Assembly (NCBI RefSeq): GCF_021603585.1
Contig: NZ_BQHI01000006.1
Span: 293,870 to 357,869 of the forward strand
Reading direction: 5' to 3'
DNA length: 64,000 nt
DNA from: Pseudomonas sputi
GTDB lineage: Bacteria; Pseudomonadota; Gammaproteobacteria; Pseudomonadales; Pseudomonadaceae
Under the pieces are notes generated by a model. It saw nothing but the letters and a program-made list of their open reading frames with translations, was not told where the DNA came from and made no database searches. A program made the translations under genes and the position numbers. Of the stretch, positions 63,491 to 64,000 are shown piece by piece; positions within the stretch are counted from its first letter, which is position 1; each line of letters starts with the position of its first letter.

Positions 63491-63826
63491 ATGAAGGCTC
63501 TTCCCACCTACCATGAGCAAACGGAAGCGCTCGATGAAGAAGGCGGGCAACACATGATCAAAGGCTCAAGCAAAGTCACGTTCCCCAATGCCTGCCAGCT
63601 GATGCGCTGGCATTTTCATCCCATGGGTTTCGAAGCCACCATGGATGCGCCGGGCAGTCTGGTCGCTCGCCTGTTCGATCGGGCCAGTGGCGAAACCCTG
63701 ATCGCGATCGCCGGCATCCCCTGCGCCACGGTGATGAATGCGGCGGATGTGGAACGAATAATCGAAGCGATTGAGGATGAGCTGGAGACTTTTATACCTC
63801 CGAAATCTCTCAAGAGTTATGCGTAA
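63491..63826 (+). CDS. DUF1652 protein
   Basis: 111 residues; alternatively a 90-residue product from the in-frame ATG at 63554 (MIKGSS), which has a GGCGGG upstream. The sequence FPNACQLMRWHFHPMGFEATMDAPGSLVARLFD is the DUF1652 core, a family found mostly in Pseudomonas with several copies per genome and no known function. It is short, soluble and has no signal peptide. It stands alone and ends in a strong terminator. Confidence 0.85.
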   Translation: MKALPTYHEQTEALDEEGGQHMIKGSSKVTFPNACQLMRWHFHPMGFEATMDAPGSLVARLFDRASGETLIAIAGIPCATVMNAADVERIIEAIEDELETFIPPKSLKSYA

Positions 63827-63844
63827 CCCAATGATTTAGAACAC

Positions 63845-63871
63845 AAAAGCCCGCTGCGTGCGGGCTTTTTT
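63845..63871 (+). terminator. rho-independent terminator after the DUF1652 gene
   Basis: AAAAGCCCGC (63845-63854) and GCGGGCTTTT (63860-63869) with loop TGCGT, followed by further T residues, lie 18 bases after the stop. Confidence 0.92.
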
Positions 63872-63906
63872 ATGGTTCTTCACGGAATCCCGGGAAACAT
63901 AGAAAC

Positions 63907-63969
63907 AAGAACGCCGATTTGGTTGATGATGTTCGTGCGAGCAAACACATCTAACAAACCGGCGTTCTT
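63907..63969. repeat. near-perfect inverted repeat before a truncated ORF
   Basis: AAGAACGCCGATTTG (63907-63921) and CAAACCGGCGTTCTT (63955-63969) are complementary at 14 of 15 positions with a 33-base loop; the right arm ends exactly at the ATG at 63970. This looks like the end of an insertion sequence or a leader hairpin of its transposase gene. Confidence 0.5.
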
Positions 63970-64000
63970 ATGCGCGATATTAATACTTTCCTTCCTTTTT
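63970..64000 (+). CDS. start of an ORF cut by the window edge, possible transposase
   Basis: Only ten codons are visible, MRDINTFLPF. The upstream 15-base inverted repeat and low GC content of this end suggest the first codons of an insertion-sequence transposase. The fragment is too short for a family call. Confidence 0.35.
   Translation, partial: MRDINTFLPF

Overview
This 64 kb window is bacterial chromosome, almost certainly from a Pseudomonas of the fluorescens group. The GC-rich codon use, membrane glucose dehydrogenase beside an OprB porin, OprD-family porin, DUF1652 protein, and above all the aprA-I-D-E-F-prtA-prtB-pueB-pueA exoenzyme order are typical of that group. Identifications rest on motifs and remembered family features; no database search was run.

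Layout. (1) 1-3796: the end of an OmpR-type response regulator, its sensor kinase, a D-alanyl-D-alanine carboxypeptidase preceded by PmrA-box-like repeats, and two small proteins. (2) 3793-9308: a BCCT (BetT-like) transporter, two small unknowns, a GlxA/AraC-type regulator, and divergent to it two short-chain dehydrogenases. (3) 9309-14923: periplasmic glucose metabolism, with PQQ glucose dehydrogenase, carbohydrate porin and a convergent exported aldose-epimerase-like protein. (4) 15148-18846: an OsmC-YcaO fusion protein and an OprD-family porin. (5) 18856-31140: a selenium locus. It holds tRNA-Sec, selB, selA, and the complete formate dehydrogenase (fdnG with an in-frame UGA and a SECIS hairpin, fdnH, fdnI, fdhE). 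A lipoprotein/small-protein pair and a two-component system sit between the two halves. (6) 31359-41494: a PatB/MalY-like lyase, an SDR, a cation/proton antiporter with a 14-codon leader ORF, a small membrane protein, a double-PAS hybrid kinase, and a translationally coupled FAN1-like nuclease plus nuclease-helicase pair. (7) 41692-42349: a small stress-type lipoprotein and a small exported protein. (8) 42509-59110: the alkaline protease/lipase cluster. It contains the metalloprotease AprA, inhibitor AprI, type I exporter AprDEF, two autotransporter subtilases PrtA/PrtB and two RTX lipases PueB/PueA. (9) 59499-63289: an apparent polyamine-related set (binding protein, cupin, FAD oxidoreductase, AraC regulator). 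(10) 63491-64000: a DUF1652 protein and, at the edge, the start of a possible insertion-sequence ORF behind a near-perfect inverted repeat.

Functional links. The tRNA-Sec/SelA/SelB genes are present to decode the UGA in fdnG 12 kb away. OprB, glucose dehydrogenase and the exported epimerase form a plausible glucose-oxidation module. AprDEF would export AprA, PueA and PueB through C-terminal signals, AprI would protect the periplasm, and PrtA/PrtB carry their own barrels. A hairpin with a U-tract separates the lipases from the protease/exporter genes. Several regulatory features (overlapping palindromes before gcd, repeat hexamers before the carboxypeptidase, the leader ORF before the antiporter, intra-cluster hairpins) are not explained by the protein annotation and are listed as findings.
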